In this document: in pieces, positions 16,322-26,768 of the stretch | Position numbering within the stretch: the stretch's first letter is position 1 | How the letters are laid out: each line of letters begins with the position of its first letter | DNA from: Actinomycetota bacterium | Lineage (GTDB): Bacteria; Actinomycetota; Actinomycetes; Nanopelagicales; Nanopelagicaceae | Direction of reading: 5' to 3' | DNA: 45,628 nucleotides | NCBI GenBank assembly: GCA_009726135.1 | Contig: WLIQ01000007.1 | Coordinates: 1 to 45,628 of the forward strand | Made by a program: the position numbers and the translations under genes | The notes under the pieces: generated by a model | The model's input: only the letters and a program-made list of their open reading frames with translations | What the model was told of the DNA's origin: nothing | Databases searched by the model: none

Positions 16322-16897
16322 ATGGAAATAATCCCACTAGGAATTCAAGGTGCTTGGCTGGCCTCATCGAAACTTCATGCCGATTCACGGGGAAGTTTTC
16401 ACGAATGGTTCAAGTTTCCAGAAATTAAAAGCGTTACAGGTATCGACTTCGATATTGCCCAGGCCAATATTTCTGAATCTAAGCGTGGAGTAGTGCGGGG
16501 AATTCACTACAGCCTTGCAGCACAAGGGCAAATGAAATGGATAACCTGTGTTAACGGTGCAATTAAAGATGTAGTGGCTGACATTAGACCTGACTCCAGT
16601 ACATATGGAAAATCTATTTCAATAGATTTAAGAGCTGGTGATGGGCAGATGGTTTTTATTGAGCAAGGATTAGGGCATGGATTTGCAGCACTTAGTGATG
16701 AAACTAAAGTCGCCTATCTAGTTTCGTCAGAATTTTCACCCTCTGATGAATTTGAAATAAATCCTTTAGATCCATTGCTTGCAATAAATTGGGGCCTACC
16801 GATCAACGAAATCCTTTTATCGTCAAAAGATGAGTCTGCTCCGAGTCTAAAAGAACGCGAAGCTAGTCTGAAACTTCCTACATTAAAAGCAAAATAA
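16322..16897 (+). CDS. rmlC: dTDP-4-dehydrorhamnose 3,5-epimerase
   Basis: Third step: double epimerisation of the keto-deoxy sugar. The cupin motifs are HADSRGSFHEWF, RGVVRGIHYS with the catalytic His, KDVVADIRPDSSTYGK and EQGLGHGFAAL. An upstream ATG at 16274 would overlap rmlD by 44 bases; the ATG at 16322 has GTAAGG just upstream, begins at the conserved MEIIPLGIQGAW and follows the rmlD stop by 4 bases, so I use it (191 residues). Confidence 0.94.
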   Translation: MEIIPLGIQGAWLASSKLHADSRGSFHEWFKFPEIKSVTGIDFDIAQANISESKRGVVRGIHYSLAAQGQMKWITCVNGAIKDVVADIRPDSSTYGKSISIDLRAGDGQMVFIEQGLGHGFAALSDETKVAYLVSSEFSPSDEFEINPLDPLLAINWGLPINEILLSSKDESAPSLKEREASLKLPTLKAK

Positions 16898-16910
16898 AGC
16901 ACCGGCGTTT

Positions 16911-18149
16911 TTACGGGTACAGGCCACGCAATCTATGGGCTTCGGCAACACGTGCAACACCGATCATGTGAGCGGCTTCGCGCCATGAAACCCTTTTATC
17001 TGCCGCCATATGTTCAACTTCGCGGAATGATTTCATCATGATGTCGTTAAGGTTTTGCTTAACTTCATCGGCGCTCCAGAAATAGTTTTGTTTATCCTGA
17101 ACCCATTCAAAATAAGAAACGATTACACCACCTGAGTTAGCCAAAATATCTGGAACAACTAAGGTTTTTTTATCATTAAGAATCTGGTCTCCGCCAGGTG
17201 TAGTTGGAGCATTAGCGCCCTCCACAATAATCTTGGCTCTAATTCCAACAGCAGTTTTTTCTGTGATGGAATCAGCAAGAGCTGCGGGGATAAGAACATC
17301 AACATCTAAATGTAAGAGCTCTTCTTGAGTTAACTTATCGGTACCAGGCATATTGAGGTTGCCATTAGTTTGGAAGTATTTCCAGAGTTCGGCAACTGAA
17401 GAAAAGCCAGTAACACCACCACTTACATCGCTGACTGCAATAACTTTTAGACCTAGGTTTTCTAGAGCGATTGCAGCCCAGTAACCAACTTTTCCAAAGC
17501 CCTGAATTGCAACTGTTGCCCCTGCACGATCAATACCTTTGACGCGCAACGCTTCGATTGTTGAGATTGCAACACCGTCACCAGTTGCAGATGTGCGACC
17601 AAGTGAACCACCCAAAACAATTGGTTTTCCAGTAACAACTCCTGGGACAGAAAATCCTGCGTTAACTGAGTACGTATCCATCATCCAAGCCATGTTGCGC
17701 TCATCGGTTCCAACATCAGGTGCTGGGATATCGCGCTCTGGTCCAATGATCGGCAAGATCTCTGATGTGTAGCGACGAGTCAAACGCTCATTTTCACCGA
17801 GTGAAAGCGAATGCGCATCAACTGCAATGCCGCCCTTTGCACCGCCATATGGCAAGTTAGTAAGCGCACATTTCCATGTCATCAACATGGCAAGGGCCAC
17901 GGTTTCATCCATATCTATATCTGGGTGAAAGCGAACACCGCCCTTTGAAGGCCCGCGCGTTGTTGAATACTGAACGCGAAATCCTTTATACATTTCGACA
18001 TTGCCGTTATCGCGACGAAGCGGAACTGCTACTTCGAGAATACGACGCGGTGTTGAAAGGGTTTGCCAATCATTTTCGGTTAGTTCTAGTAGTTCAACGG
18101 CTCGGCGCAACTGCGTGCGAGCGGTTTGAAGAGCTGACTCCGTTGTCAT
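16911..18149 (-). CDS. gdhA: Glu/Leu/Phe/Val dehydrogenase (glutamate dehydrogenase type)
   Basis: Reversible oxidative deamination of an amino acid, most likely glutamate, in the cytosol. Residues 66-108 hold GPSKGGVRFHPDIDMDE, the substrate lysine in TWKC and the catalytic Lys105 in PYGGAKGG. The Rossmann motif IQGFGKVGYWAA follows mid-protein, and EGANAPTT later. Length of 412 is normal. It starts 18 bases after the aminotransferase stop with GGGAAAGAAG upstream, so the two form an operon for amino-group transfer and nitrogen release. Ligand specificity cannot be fixed by eye. Confidence 0.9.
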   Translation of the reverse strand: MTTESALQTARTQLRRAVELLELTENDWQTLSTPRRILEVAVPLRRDNGNVEMYKGFRVQYSTTRGPSKGGVRFHPDIDMDETVALAMLMTWKCALTNLPYGGAKGGIAVDAHSLSLGENERLTRRYTSEILPIIGPERDIPAPDVGTDERNMAWMMDTYSVNAGFSVPGVVTGKPIVLGGSLGRTSATGDGVAISTIEALRVKGIDRAGATVAIQGFGKVGYWAAIALENLGLKVIAVSDVSGGVTGFSSVAELWKYFQTNGNLNMPGTDKLTQEELLHLDVDVLIPAALADSITEKTAVGIRAKIIVEGANAPTTPGGDQILNDKKTLVVPDILANSGGVIVSYFEWVQDKQNYFWSADEVKQNLNDIMMKSFREVEHMAADKRVSWREAAHMIGVARVAEAHRLRGLYP

Positions 18150-18167
18150 TTTCTTCTTTCCCGTTAA

Positions 18168-19562
18168 TTAAGAGCGCAATGCTTTAGCGAAGGATTCGAA
18201 ATCCTCAACCAAGATATCAACTTCCTTTTGGCCATGCGCCAAAGATATTAACCACTGCTCATCTAATCCCGGAGGAGTAATAATTCCGCGGTTAAGTGAG
18301 TACAACCATGACAGTTCAGCAACTGCAAAATCTGTAGCTTTGTAATCACGGTAGTTGCGAACAGGCGTTGTTGACCAAGTAACACAACCCTTTACACCAA
18401 AGCCAACAGTGTGTGCAGGAAGTTGATATTCCTCAATTATTACATTGATGCGATCTAGCGCCTGCTGATTAAAAGCTTCAGCTTGTGCAAGTGATTCTTC
18501 TGTAAAGATGATGTCTGCTGCGCGAACACCAGCCATTGCAAGTGGGTTACCGTTAAATGTTCCAAAGTGAGCCATTTTCCCATTTGTAACAAAATCCATG
18601 TACTTCTTTTTGCCACCGAAAGCAGCCAAAGTAAGTCCGCCACCAATTGATTTAGCAAGAGTGATCAAGTCAGGAGTGACATTTAAACGTTGAGCAGCGC
18701 CTTGATGTCCGGCAGTTAAGCCAGTCTTAACTTCATCAAAGATTAAAACAACGTTGTACTCGTCGCACAATTCACGAACACGCTCCAAGTAACCTTCATC
18801 TGGCAAAACAATGCCAAGGTTTTCAAGAACTGGTTCAAGAATAAAACAAGCGATTGTATCTGCATGCTTTTTGAAGGTGCGTTCCAAGCAATCTGCATCG
18901 TTATAAGGAACAACGTAGATTTCTCCAGGAACGATTCCATCGGGAACATGAGCAATTGGATCGTTGGCATCGCCAATCTGATTGATTGGTGGCTTGCTAG
19001 AAACTACAAATGGGTCATAGCTACCGTGGTAACCGCCTTCAATCTTTACGATGGCGTTCTTATCAGTTGCAGCACGTGCAGTACGAACGGCATACATCGT
19101 TGATTCAGTTCCAGAGTTAGTGAAACGAACTTGATCGATACCGAAGCGGCGACAGATGCGCTCTGCAGCATCGGTTGAAATAGGAGACGGGGTAACAAAG
19201 AGCGTTCCACTTTCAAGGGCCTTCTTTACTTCCTCAACTATTACTGGGTTGAGGTGGCCTGCAAGCATTGCTCCAAAGCCCATAGAAAGATCTAGGAGTT
19301 GACGACCATCCACATCGGTCATCCAAGCGCCTTTAGCGCTGACGATCGAGATTGGATATGGATCCCAGTGCTGGAAGCTAGAAGTTACGCCCAATGGCAG
19401 CGACTTAAATGAGCGCTTGCTTTCTTCGGCGCTCTTGCCAGTCTGTTTGGTAAATAACTCCCACTCATCTTTTAAGAGTTGGGCTACTCGCTCAGGTGAC
19501 ACTGGAGTAGATGTTGTTGGAACGAATCTAAAAGTTTCTCTGTGATTAGTTTGTGTAAGCAT
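18168..19562 (-). CDS. class III PLP-dependent aminotransferase (HemL/GABA-transaminase-like)
   Basis: The 464-residue enzyme has fold-type I PLP motifs: FTNSGTESTMYA at 147-158, GGYHGSYD at 176-183, IFDEVKTG at 274-281 with the PLP aspartate, and Lys304 in LAKSIGGG as the Schiff-base lysine. Similar sequences are labelled glutamate-1-semialdehyde aminomutase or aspartate aminotransferase family. Its pairing with a glutamate dehydrogenase and the nearby polyamine importer suggest an amine or amino-acid transaminase rather than haem synthesis, but that is inference. Confidence 0.85.
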   Translation of the reverse strand: MLTQTNHRETFRFVPTTSTPVSPERVAQLLKDEWELFTKQTGKSAEESKRSFKSLPLGVTSSFQHWDPYPISIVSAKGAWMTDVDGRQLLDLSMGFGAMLAGHLNPVIVEEVKKALESGTLFVTPSPISTDAAERICRRFGIDQVRFTNSGTESTMYAVRTARAATDKNAIVKIEGGYHGSYDPFVVSSKPPINQIGDANDPIAHVPDGIVPGEIYVVPYNDADCLERTFKKHADTIACFILEPVLENLGIVLPDEGYLERVRELCDEYNVVLIFDEVKTGLTAGHQGAAQRLNVTPDLITLAKSIGGGLTLAAFGGKKKYMDFVTNGKMAHFGTFNGNPLAMAGVRAADIIFTEESLAQAEAFNQQALDRINVIIEEYQLPAHTVGFGVKGCVTWSTTPVRNYRDYKATDFAVAELSWLYSLNRGIITPPGLDEQWLISLAHGQKEVDILVEDFESFAKALRS

Positions 19563-19583
19563 TGTAAAACTTGTACGGCAAAG

Positions 19584-19600
19584 GTTTCAGCTTTTGAAAC
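19584..19600. promoter_or_regulatory. inverted repeat upstream of the aminotransferase/gdh operon
   Basis: GTTTCA (19584-19589) and TGAAAC (19595-19600) flank a 5-base centre, 22 bases before the ATG at 19562. Size and position fit a repressor or activator site. The remaining spacer to 19724 has a small CGGGA/TCCCG hairpin near 19712 but no convincing terminator in the needed direction. Confidence 0.35.
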
Positions 19601-19724
19601 TCGTTTGAGAAGTACTCTCCCGGTTCGGTTTTTAGTCCGTTAGAACTAAGGCTTAATCATCTCATGCCGTTTTAAAAAAGCAACCCCCAAAAATACCGGG
19701 TGTGTCATGCGGGAAATCCCGTTT

Positions 19725-20552
19725 TTATTTCATAAAAAGTGCGTTTAAGCGTTTTGTTGTGAAAAAAAGTCCAATAATAATCATTACAACAAAATAGAGC
19801 GCATGGCCCAATAAAGCCAATTCTAGATTACCTAAACATAGCCCGCGGACTAAATTAATCGCATGTGTGAGGGGCATTAAATTAACAGTGAACTGTAACC
19901 ATTGTGGGAAAACACTTATAGGATAAAAAGAGCCAGAAAATAAAAACATAGGAAGCAAAAGCATATTTATGATTTCCAATTGCTGAAAAGACTTCATGTA
20001 AGAAGTAATTGCCATACCACAGGCAGCAAAACCAAAGGCAATTAAAACTGCTGCAGGTATAGCAAGCAAGCCCCATACACTTTCTACTAATCCAAGTGGT
20101 GCAATTACAGCCATGAAGGCGCAAGCGTATGAAAAACCTCGCAGCAACGCCCAACCAATTTCACCAAGAGCAACATCAAGTGGACCCATAGATGTTGCCA
20201 GCATGCCATGATAAATACGATCGTGATTGAGCTTGAAGAACACATTCATAGTTGAGTCATAGATAGCGCCATTCATTGCACTTGTTGCAAGAAGTGCCGG
20301 GGCAATAAAGGCGGCATATTTAATGCTCTCACCACCCACAGCAATTGTTGGCAATAACTTTCCAATACCGTAACCAAAAGAGAGCAGATACAAGACTGGC
20401 TCTAGGAATCCAGAGATAACAATCATGTAGGTAGATGATTTGAAGGCAATAAAACCACGCTCTAATAACTGAGGTACTCGTCCAGAATAGACGCGCTCAC
20501 CACGTTTGCCAGCGCGGGCATCGGCGATTGCAACAGCCATAGGAATAAACAT
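19725..20552 (-). CDS. ABC-2 type exporter permease (NodJ/DrrB-like), second copy
   Basis: The 275-residue protein has six hydrophobic segments and the ABC-2 pattern: SGFLEPVLYLLSFGYGIG near the start, a central FAACGMAITSYMKSF, then LPMFLFSGSFYPIS and PLTHAINLVRGL. It is the third gene of a three-gene operon and begins directly behind the first permease (stop and start adjoin). With that permease it would form a heterodimeric channel. Cargo unknown; lipooligosaccharide or drug export are the known roles of relatives. Confidence 0.88.
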   Translation of the reverse strand: MFIPMAVAIADARAGKRGERVYSGRVPQLLERGFIAFKSSTYMIVISGFLEPVLYLLSFGYGIGKLLPTIAVGGESIKYAAFIAPALLATSAMNGAIYDSTMNVFFKLNHDRIYHGMLATSMGPLDVALGEIGWALLRGFSYACAFMAVIAPLGLVESVWGLLAIPAAVLIAFGFAACGMAITSYMKSFQQLEIINMLLLPMFLFSGSFYPISVFPQWLQFTVNLMPLTHAINLVRGLCLGNLELALLGHALYFVVMIIIGLFFTTKRLNALFMK

Positions 20553-21392
20553 CTACTTAGCCAATCGCTTAGTGAAGATTCGGGCAGAGAAGAAGAGGCC
20601 AAGAACAAGCATGATGCCTAGGAATAAGAAGTGAACCCAAATCATTGTTGGCGAAATAGCGTGACCATAAGTCAGATGGCGTCCTAGCTCCGTTGCATGC
20701 CACAACGGTGAGATCCAACCGATCCACTGTAAAAAGAAAGGCATTGACGTAAGCGGAAAAAACGTTCCAGAAAACATGAAAAGTGGCATCATGACAAAGC
20801 GACCCAAAACAACAAAAAAGATATTTTCATCCTCTAACCGCGCGGCTAATGCCTGCATAAGTGCGCCGAAAGATGCACCCGCAAAAACTGCTGTAGGAAT
20901 CGCCAGCCATGCACGCGGGGATTCCAGTGCGCCAAAGGCCCACATAACACCGAAATACAAAACTACTGTGTAGAAAGCGCGAAATAGCGCAGTAAGAAAA
21001 ACGCCATAAGAAATCTGAACTCCCGACAAAGGTGTTGCATTCATGGAGTAAAAAGTCTTATGCCATTTAAAACCTTCAATAGTCGGGAAAACAGTTTCGT
21101 CCATAGTTCCTTGAATCGCAGCTTGAGCAAGAAGGGCTGGTGCCAAGAAAGTTAAATACTTAACGCCATCAACGCCTGCTGGGCCAACACTTTGATCGAT
21201 TAAGCCACCAAGGCCAATTCCGACTGAAATTAAATACAAAATTGGATTTGCAATTGCAATACCAAGGATTAACCAGATCCACTTCATCATCTGGCGAATT
21301 CGGGCTTGAGCAACATAGAGGGCTCCGCGAGATTGAACTCTGGCTGCATCTACGAGAACTAAAGAGCCTTGTCGGATTTGAGTAAGGCTCAT
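20553..21392 (-). CDS. ABC-2 type exporter permease (NodJ/DrrB-like), first copy
   Basis: 279 residues with six membrane segments and the family signature FVMMPLFMFSGTFFPLTSMP followed by SPLWHATELGR. It resembles its downstream partner in layout, which points to an old gene duplication giving a heterodimer. Its ATG overlaps the ATPase stop by one base (TAATG), so the genes are coupled. Confidence 0.88.
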   Translation of the reverse strand: MSLTQIRQGSLVLVDAARVQSRGALYVAQARIRQMMKWIWLILGIAIANPILYLISVGIGLGGLIDQSVGPAGVDGVKYLTFLAPALLAQAAIQGTMDETVFPTIEGFKWHKTFYSMNATPLSGVQISYGVFLTALFRAFYTVVLYFGVMWAFGALESPRAWLAIPTAVFAGASFGALMQALAARLEDENIFFVVLGRFVMMPLFMFSGTFFPLTSMPFFLQWIGWISPLWHATELGRHLTYGHAISPTMIWVHFLFLGIMLVLGLFFSARIFTKRLAK

Positions 21393-22318
21393 TATTCGAT
21401 CAAAGTTCTTCCGGTGAGGCGCAAGAAAACATCTTCCAAAGAAGATCGGCGCACCAAAGAAGTCTTTGGATGAAAATCAGCCGCATAAATCTTTTCAAGC
21501 AATGCTTCACCATCATCGGTGTACATCAAAACGCGATCAGGTAGTTCTTCAATGCGATCACACATGGTGCGCAGTTTTGCTCCCATCTCTTGATTGCGAT
21601 CTGAACCAAAGCGAAGTTCAAGAACTTCCTTAGTTGCATAATCCTTAATCAGCGAAGCTGGGCTTCCTTCGGCCATAATGGTGCCTTTATCCATAACAAT
21701 GAGGCGATCACACAATTGTTCAGCCTCATCCATAAAGTGTGTAGTGATCAGCAATGTCACGCCCTGTTCTTTTAGGCGAAATAAGCGATCCCACAAAATA
21801 TGACGAGCTTGTGGATCTAATCCTGTTGTTGGCTCATCCAACATCAAGATTTCAGGTTCACTTACTAGTGCGCGGGCAATAGTCAAACGACGCTTCATTC
21901 CACCACTTAACGTTTCAACTTTTGCATCCCGTTTTTCTTCTAACTGAGCAAATGCTAGAAGTTCATCAACTTTGCCTTTGACAAATTTGCGAGGCAAACC
22001 AAAGTAACGCCCATAGATATAAAGGTTTTCAGCAACACTGAGCTGCATATCTAAATTATCTTGCTGAGGTACAACTCCTAAGTGCGCACGAATTTGTGGA
22101 CCATGTAGTTCTGGATCCTTGCCAAGTATGGAGATAGTTCCAGAAGTACGTTGTGAAGTTGCGCCGATAATGCGCATTGCCGTGGATTTACCGGCACCAT
22201 TTGGCCCAAGGAAGCCGAAAGACTCACCTTTAAAGACATCAAAGTCGATGCCATTGACTGCGGTGAAATCTCCAAATTTCTTGGTTAAACCACGCGCTGA
22301 AATAAGTGGATTCGACAT
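21392..22318 (-). CDS. ABC exporter ATP-binding protein (NodI/DrrA-like)
   Basis: The 308-residue ATPase shows Walker A GPNGAGKST, Q-loop VVPQQDNLD, signature LSGGMKRRL, Walker B LMLDEPTTGLDP and the switch His in TTHFMDEAEQL. A C-terminal tail of about 80 residues with RRSSLEDVFLRLTGR is typical of DrrA/NodI. It powers the two permeases encoded downstream. It diverges from guaB1 with 32 bases between. Confidence 0.92.
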   Translation of the reverse strand: MSNPLISARGLTKKFGDFTAVNGIDFDVFKGESFGFLGPNGAGKSTAMRIIGATSQRTSGTISILGKDPELHGPQIRAHLGVVPQQDNLDMQLSVAENLYIYGRYFGLPRKFVKGKVDELLAFAQLEEKRDAKVETLSGGMKRRLTIARALVSEPEILMLDEPTTGLDPQARHILWDRLFRLKEQGVTLLITTHFMDEAEQLCDRLIVMDKGTIMAEGSPASLIKDYATKEVLELRFGSDRNQEMGAKLRTMCDRIEELPDRVLMYTDDGEALLEKIYAADFHPKTSLVRRSSLEDVFLRLTGRTLIE

Positions 22319-22336
22319 CCCTAAATCCTACCTGAG

Positions 22337-23787
<1,451 letters not shown>

Positions 23788-23790
23788 GCT

Positions 23791-24597
23791 TTAAAAGCGC
23801 CCACCAGTTGTTGAATCTTGGCTCAATCGCTGTGACAAATAAATTGGTATAACTGATAAAACAACAAGAGTTGCTGCAACCACGTTAACAATAGGTGCCT
23901 GGTTAGGTCTAAATAAGTTGTTATAAATCCAAATAGGCAATGTTTGGATACCGGGGCCTGCAGTGAATGTTGTAACGACAATCTCATCAAATGAAAGTCC
24001 AAAAGCTAGCAACCCACCGGCAAATAAAGCTGATGCAAGGTTAGGCAGAGTTATAAGCCGGAATGTTGTTATTCCATTTGCACCCAAATCCATAGAGGCC
24101 TCTTGCAAAGAAGTTCCCATACGGCGTAAGCGCGCAATGGCATTGTTATAGACAATCACAATACAAAAAGTTGCATGACCAATAACAACTGTCAACAAGC
24201 CGGTCGACATTCCTAATTGTTTAGTAAATGCGCTATTTAAAGCTATACCAGTAACAACTCCAGGAAGTGAGATCGGCAGAACCACAAGCAATGAGATCAC
24301 CTCACGCCCAAAAAATTGATATCTACTAACTGCAAAAGCCAAGCATGTTCCCAAAACCAGTGCGATTGCTGTTGCAGATAACCCAGCAAAAATGCTCCAT
24401 TTAAGGGCTTCTCTGACCCCAGTGTTTTCTAGCGCTTTTGACCACCAGATAGTTGTGAAATGAGAAGGCGGCCAAGAAAAGGTTTTGCTTGCATTAAATG
24501 AATTGATGATGACAACACTCAAAGGAATATATATAAATGCAAGACCCACTCCCAAAAGAGAGGCTAGAAGCAATCGTGCGTTACGAGATATCGTCAT
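23791..24597 (-). CDS. potC: polyamine-type ABC transporter permease PotC
   Basis: 268 residues, six membrane segments, with the inner-membrane EAA loop (QEASMDLGANGITTFRLITLP near 165-185) that docks on the ATPase. VIINSFNASKTFSWP after the first helix is typical of PotC. It overlaps potB by one base (TAATG). It is the last gene of potA-potD-potB-potC. Substrate by family: spermidine or putrescine, not proven. Confidence 0.9.
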   Translation of the reverse strand: MTISRNARLLLASLLGVGLAFIYIPLSVVIINSFNASKTFSWPPSHFTTIWWSKALENTGVREALKWSIFAGLSATAIALVLGTCLAFAVSRYQFFGREVISLLVVLPISLPGVVTGIALNSAFTKQLGMSTGLLTVVIGHATFCIVIVYNNAIARLRRMGTSLQEASMDLGANGITTFRLITLPNLASALFAGGLLAFGLSFDEIVVTTFTAGPGIQTLPIWIYNNLFRPNQAPIVNVVAATLVVLSVIPIYLSQRLSQDSTTGGRF

Positions 24598-25457
24598 TAC
24601 ATACTCGCTAACGCACCTGTGCGACGCACCAAGTAAAGATAAAGAGCCATGATTGATACTGGAACCATGGCGATAGTTGCGGCAAAAGGTAAGTTAATAC
24701 TGAAGTTTTGATAAACAACATTTCCAAGCATTTGCAATTTTCCACCGATGATTTGCGCAGTAATGTAGTCACCTAAACTCAGTGAAAAAGTAAACATAGA
24801 TCCTGCGACTAAGCTTGGGAAAATCAAAGGAAGAATTACTTTTCTAAAAGTATAAAAATTATGTGCGCCTAGATCACCCGATGCATCCAACAAATTATTT
24901 GGTAAACGCTCTAACCCTGCATAGATTGGCAAGATCATGTACGGAAGCCATAGATATGAAAGTCCAATAATGATTGCGGGTCCACCAAATCCGGGTGAAT
25001 TAATTCCAATCGGCCCAAGTAACCAGTCCAATACTCCGTTTCCGGGCTCTAGCATTGTTCGCCAAGCATAAATTTTTACTAGATAAGAAGCCCATAGTGG
25101 AGTTAATACGAGAGCTACAAGGATCTTTTGTGAGCGTGGGCGAGCAATTTTAGCCATGTAAAAAGCCATGGGGATTGCTAAAACAGAACAGATGAATGTA
25201 ACGCTAATTGCGATTCCTAAAGTTCTTAGAACAACGTTTTTGTAAGCAGCATCTGTCAACATGTCATGAAAATTACCCAGATTGAACTGTTGAATAACAT
25301 TTCCTGTAAAGCTGTCAATCGTGAAAAACGCTGTCACCAAAAGCATTGCTAGCGCACCCAAGTATGCAACTACAAGCCATAAAACTGGAGTAGTTAGTAA
25401 AGCGATGAGTCGCAAGCGTTGGTTTTTATGAAAAAAATTTGGTAAAGAATGTAACAC
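24597..25457 (-). CDS. potB: polyamine-type ABC transporter permease PotB
   Basis: 286 residues with six membrane helices and an EAA loop (LDASGDLGAHNFYTFRKVILP near 190-210). The start is a GTG at 25457 with AAAGGAG about 6 bases upstream. It lies after a strong hairpin that follows potD, so its expression may be lower than that of potD. It forms the channel with PotC. Confidence 0.9.
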   Translation of the reverse strand: MLHSLPNFFHKNQRLRLIALLTTPVLWLVVAYLGALAMLLVTAFFTIDSFTGNVIQQFNLGNFHDMLTDAAYKNVVLRTLGIAISVTFICSVLAIPMAFYMAKIARPRSQKILVALVLTPLWASYLVKIYAWRTMLEPGNGVLDWLLGPIGINSPGFGGPAIIIGLSYLWLPYMILPIYAGLERLPNNLLDASGDLGAHNFYTFRKVILPLIFPSLVAGSMFTFSLSLGDYITAQIIGGKLQMLGNVVYQNFSINLPFAATIAMVPVSIMALYLYLVRRTGALASM

Positions 25458-25480
25458 CCACGACTCCTTTCTTATAAAGA

Positions 25481-25514
25481 AAACCGGGCGTGGGATTTAA
25501 CCCACGCCCGGTTT
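25481..25514 (-). terminator. strong intercistronic hairpin between potD and potB
   Basis: A perfect 14-base stem, AAACCGGGCGTGGG (25481-25494) and its complement (25501-25514), has a 6-base loop and begins 5 bases after the potD stop. On the minus strand it is followed by TCTTTATAAG, a weak U-rich tail. It may be a partial terminator or a 3' stabiliser that keeps binding-protein message high relative to the permeases. Confidence 0.7.
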
Positions 25515-25519
25515 ATAAC

Positions 25520-26713
25520 TTATGAATTACGCAGGCTGGACCAAGCTTTGACCCATTCGGCATAAGGAACACACTTCACATCAGTACGCCCATCAAGGCA
25601 TGCCTCTGTTGCTGTATTCCAGTAGTAAACATCTGCCCAGTAAGCATCATCTGCAGCATGGAAAGTTGCACAGTGATTCTTATCAGCAGTTAGATCGCAA
25701 GACTTTGCATTTGATGGCGCTTCTCCGAACCATTCTGCAACTCCTGCGTTTGCTGCAGGTGATGCAATGTGATTCATCCACATGTATGCACAGTTTGGAT
25801 TCTTAGCCTTGCTGCTAACCATCCAAGTATCTGACCAACCTGTAGAACCACCTGTAGGCTTAATGCCTTCAACCTTGGTGCCTTCACCCTTTGCGAGATT
25901 GATATTTACTTGCCAAGTTGTACCAAGCACGGTTCCACCTGATTTAAGTGATGCAACATGCTTGAGGTAATCGCCCCAATACTCACCAATAAGTGGCTTC
26001 TGAGCCTTTAGAACTTCCACCGCTGCATCAAATTGTGCTTGATCAAGCGCGTAAGGATATGTAATTCCTAGCTCTGGCTGTGTTTCCATCAAATAAAGTG
26101 CAGCATCAGCGATATAAATAGGTGAGTCATATGCTGTGATCTTGCCCTTATAAGGTGAATTAACATCGAATACTGAACTCCATGAAGTTGGAGCTGGCTT
26201 AACGATATCTGTGCGGTATGCCAACAAGTTGGCTCCACGTCCGTGAGGAATACCGTATGCAACACCATCGACTGAGTTCCACTGCTGCATCTTTAGATTT
26301 TCAAAGATATCTGCATAGTTAGGAATCAAGTCTGTGTTTACGGGTGCAACATCGCCGCCATAAATAAGGCGAAGCGATGCATCTCCTGAAGCAGAAACAA
26401 CATCGTATTCGCCGGTTTTCATTAATGCGACCATGTCATCTGATGTTGCGCCGTTCTTTACATTAACTTTGCAACCAGTCTCTTTTTCAAAACCAGTAAC
26501 CCAGTCAACGTTTGGATCTGTTGAACCATTCTCAACATAGCCAGCCCATGCAACTAGATTTACTTGGCCTTCACCAGCGCCAAGCTCTTTCATCATGTCT
26601 ACTTTAGGTACACCGCTGTCGGATGCAGAGTCGCTACCTGAGCTGCAACCAGCGAGAATGAGCGCTGTTACTGAGGCAACAGCTATTAGTGAAACCAGAC
26701 GCTTCTTATGCAT
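25520..26713 (-). CDS. potD: polyamine-type extracellular solute-binding lipoprotein PotD
   Basis: The N-terminus is a lipoprotein signal: MHKKRL, a hydrophobic stretch, then the lipobox ILAGC with Cys23. The remainder is a PotD/PotF-like binding protein (VNLVAWAGYVENG, AYGIPHGRGANLLAYRTD, NSPYKGKITAYDSPIYIADAAL). The frame is open to an ATG at 26725, but GGAGGT lies within those codons, 4 bases before the ATG at 26713, so that ATG is the better start (397 residues). It captures substrate outside the cell for PotBC. Confidence 0.9.
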   Translation of the reverse strand: MHKKRLVSLIAVASVTALILAGCSSGSDSASDSGVPKVDMMKELGAGEGQVNLVAWAGYVENGSTDPNVDWVTGFEKETGCKVNVKNGATSDDMVALMKTGEYDVVSASGDASLRLIYGGDVAPVNTDLIPNYADIFENLKMQQWNSVDGVAYGIPHGRGANLLAYRTDIVKPAPTSWSSVFDVNSPYKGKITAYDSPIYIADAALYLMETQPELGITYPYALDQAQFDAAVEVLKAQKPLIGEYWGDYLKHVASLKSGGTVLGTTWQVNINLAKGEGTKVEGIKPTGGSTGWSDTWMVSSKAKNPNCAYMWMNHIASPAANAGVAEWFGEAPSNAKSCDLTADKNHCATFHAADDAYWADVYYWNTATEACLDGRTDVKCVPYAEWVKAWSSLRNS

Positions 26714-26734
26714 CTGTACCTCCATCTTTACTTA

Positions 26735-26757
26735 ACATATTCAGCGGTTGAATATGT
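26735..26757. promoter_or_regulatory. perfect 9-base inverted repeat between potA and potD
   Basis: ACATATTCA (26735-26743) and TGAATATGT (26749-26757) are exact inverted copies with a 5-base centre. The element fills the 55-base potA-potD gap, starting 21 bases before the potD start. It could be an operator for a separate potD promoter or an RNA hairpin; the T-tract of a terminator is absent. Confidence 0.5.
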
Positions 26758-26768
26758 ACCTTAGTTCT

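Noticed and set aside
19660-19724. Terminator after the exporter operon
   Set aside because: Only a weak 4-5 base stem with a distant T-run on the minus strand; not strong enough to list.
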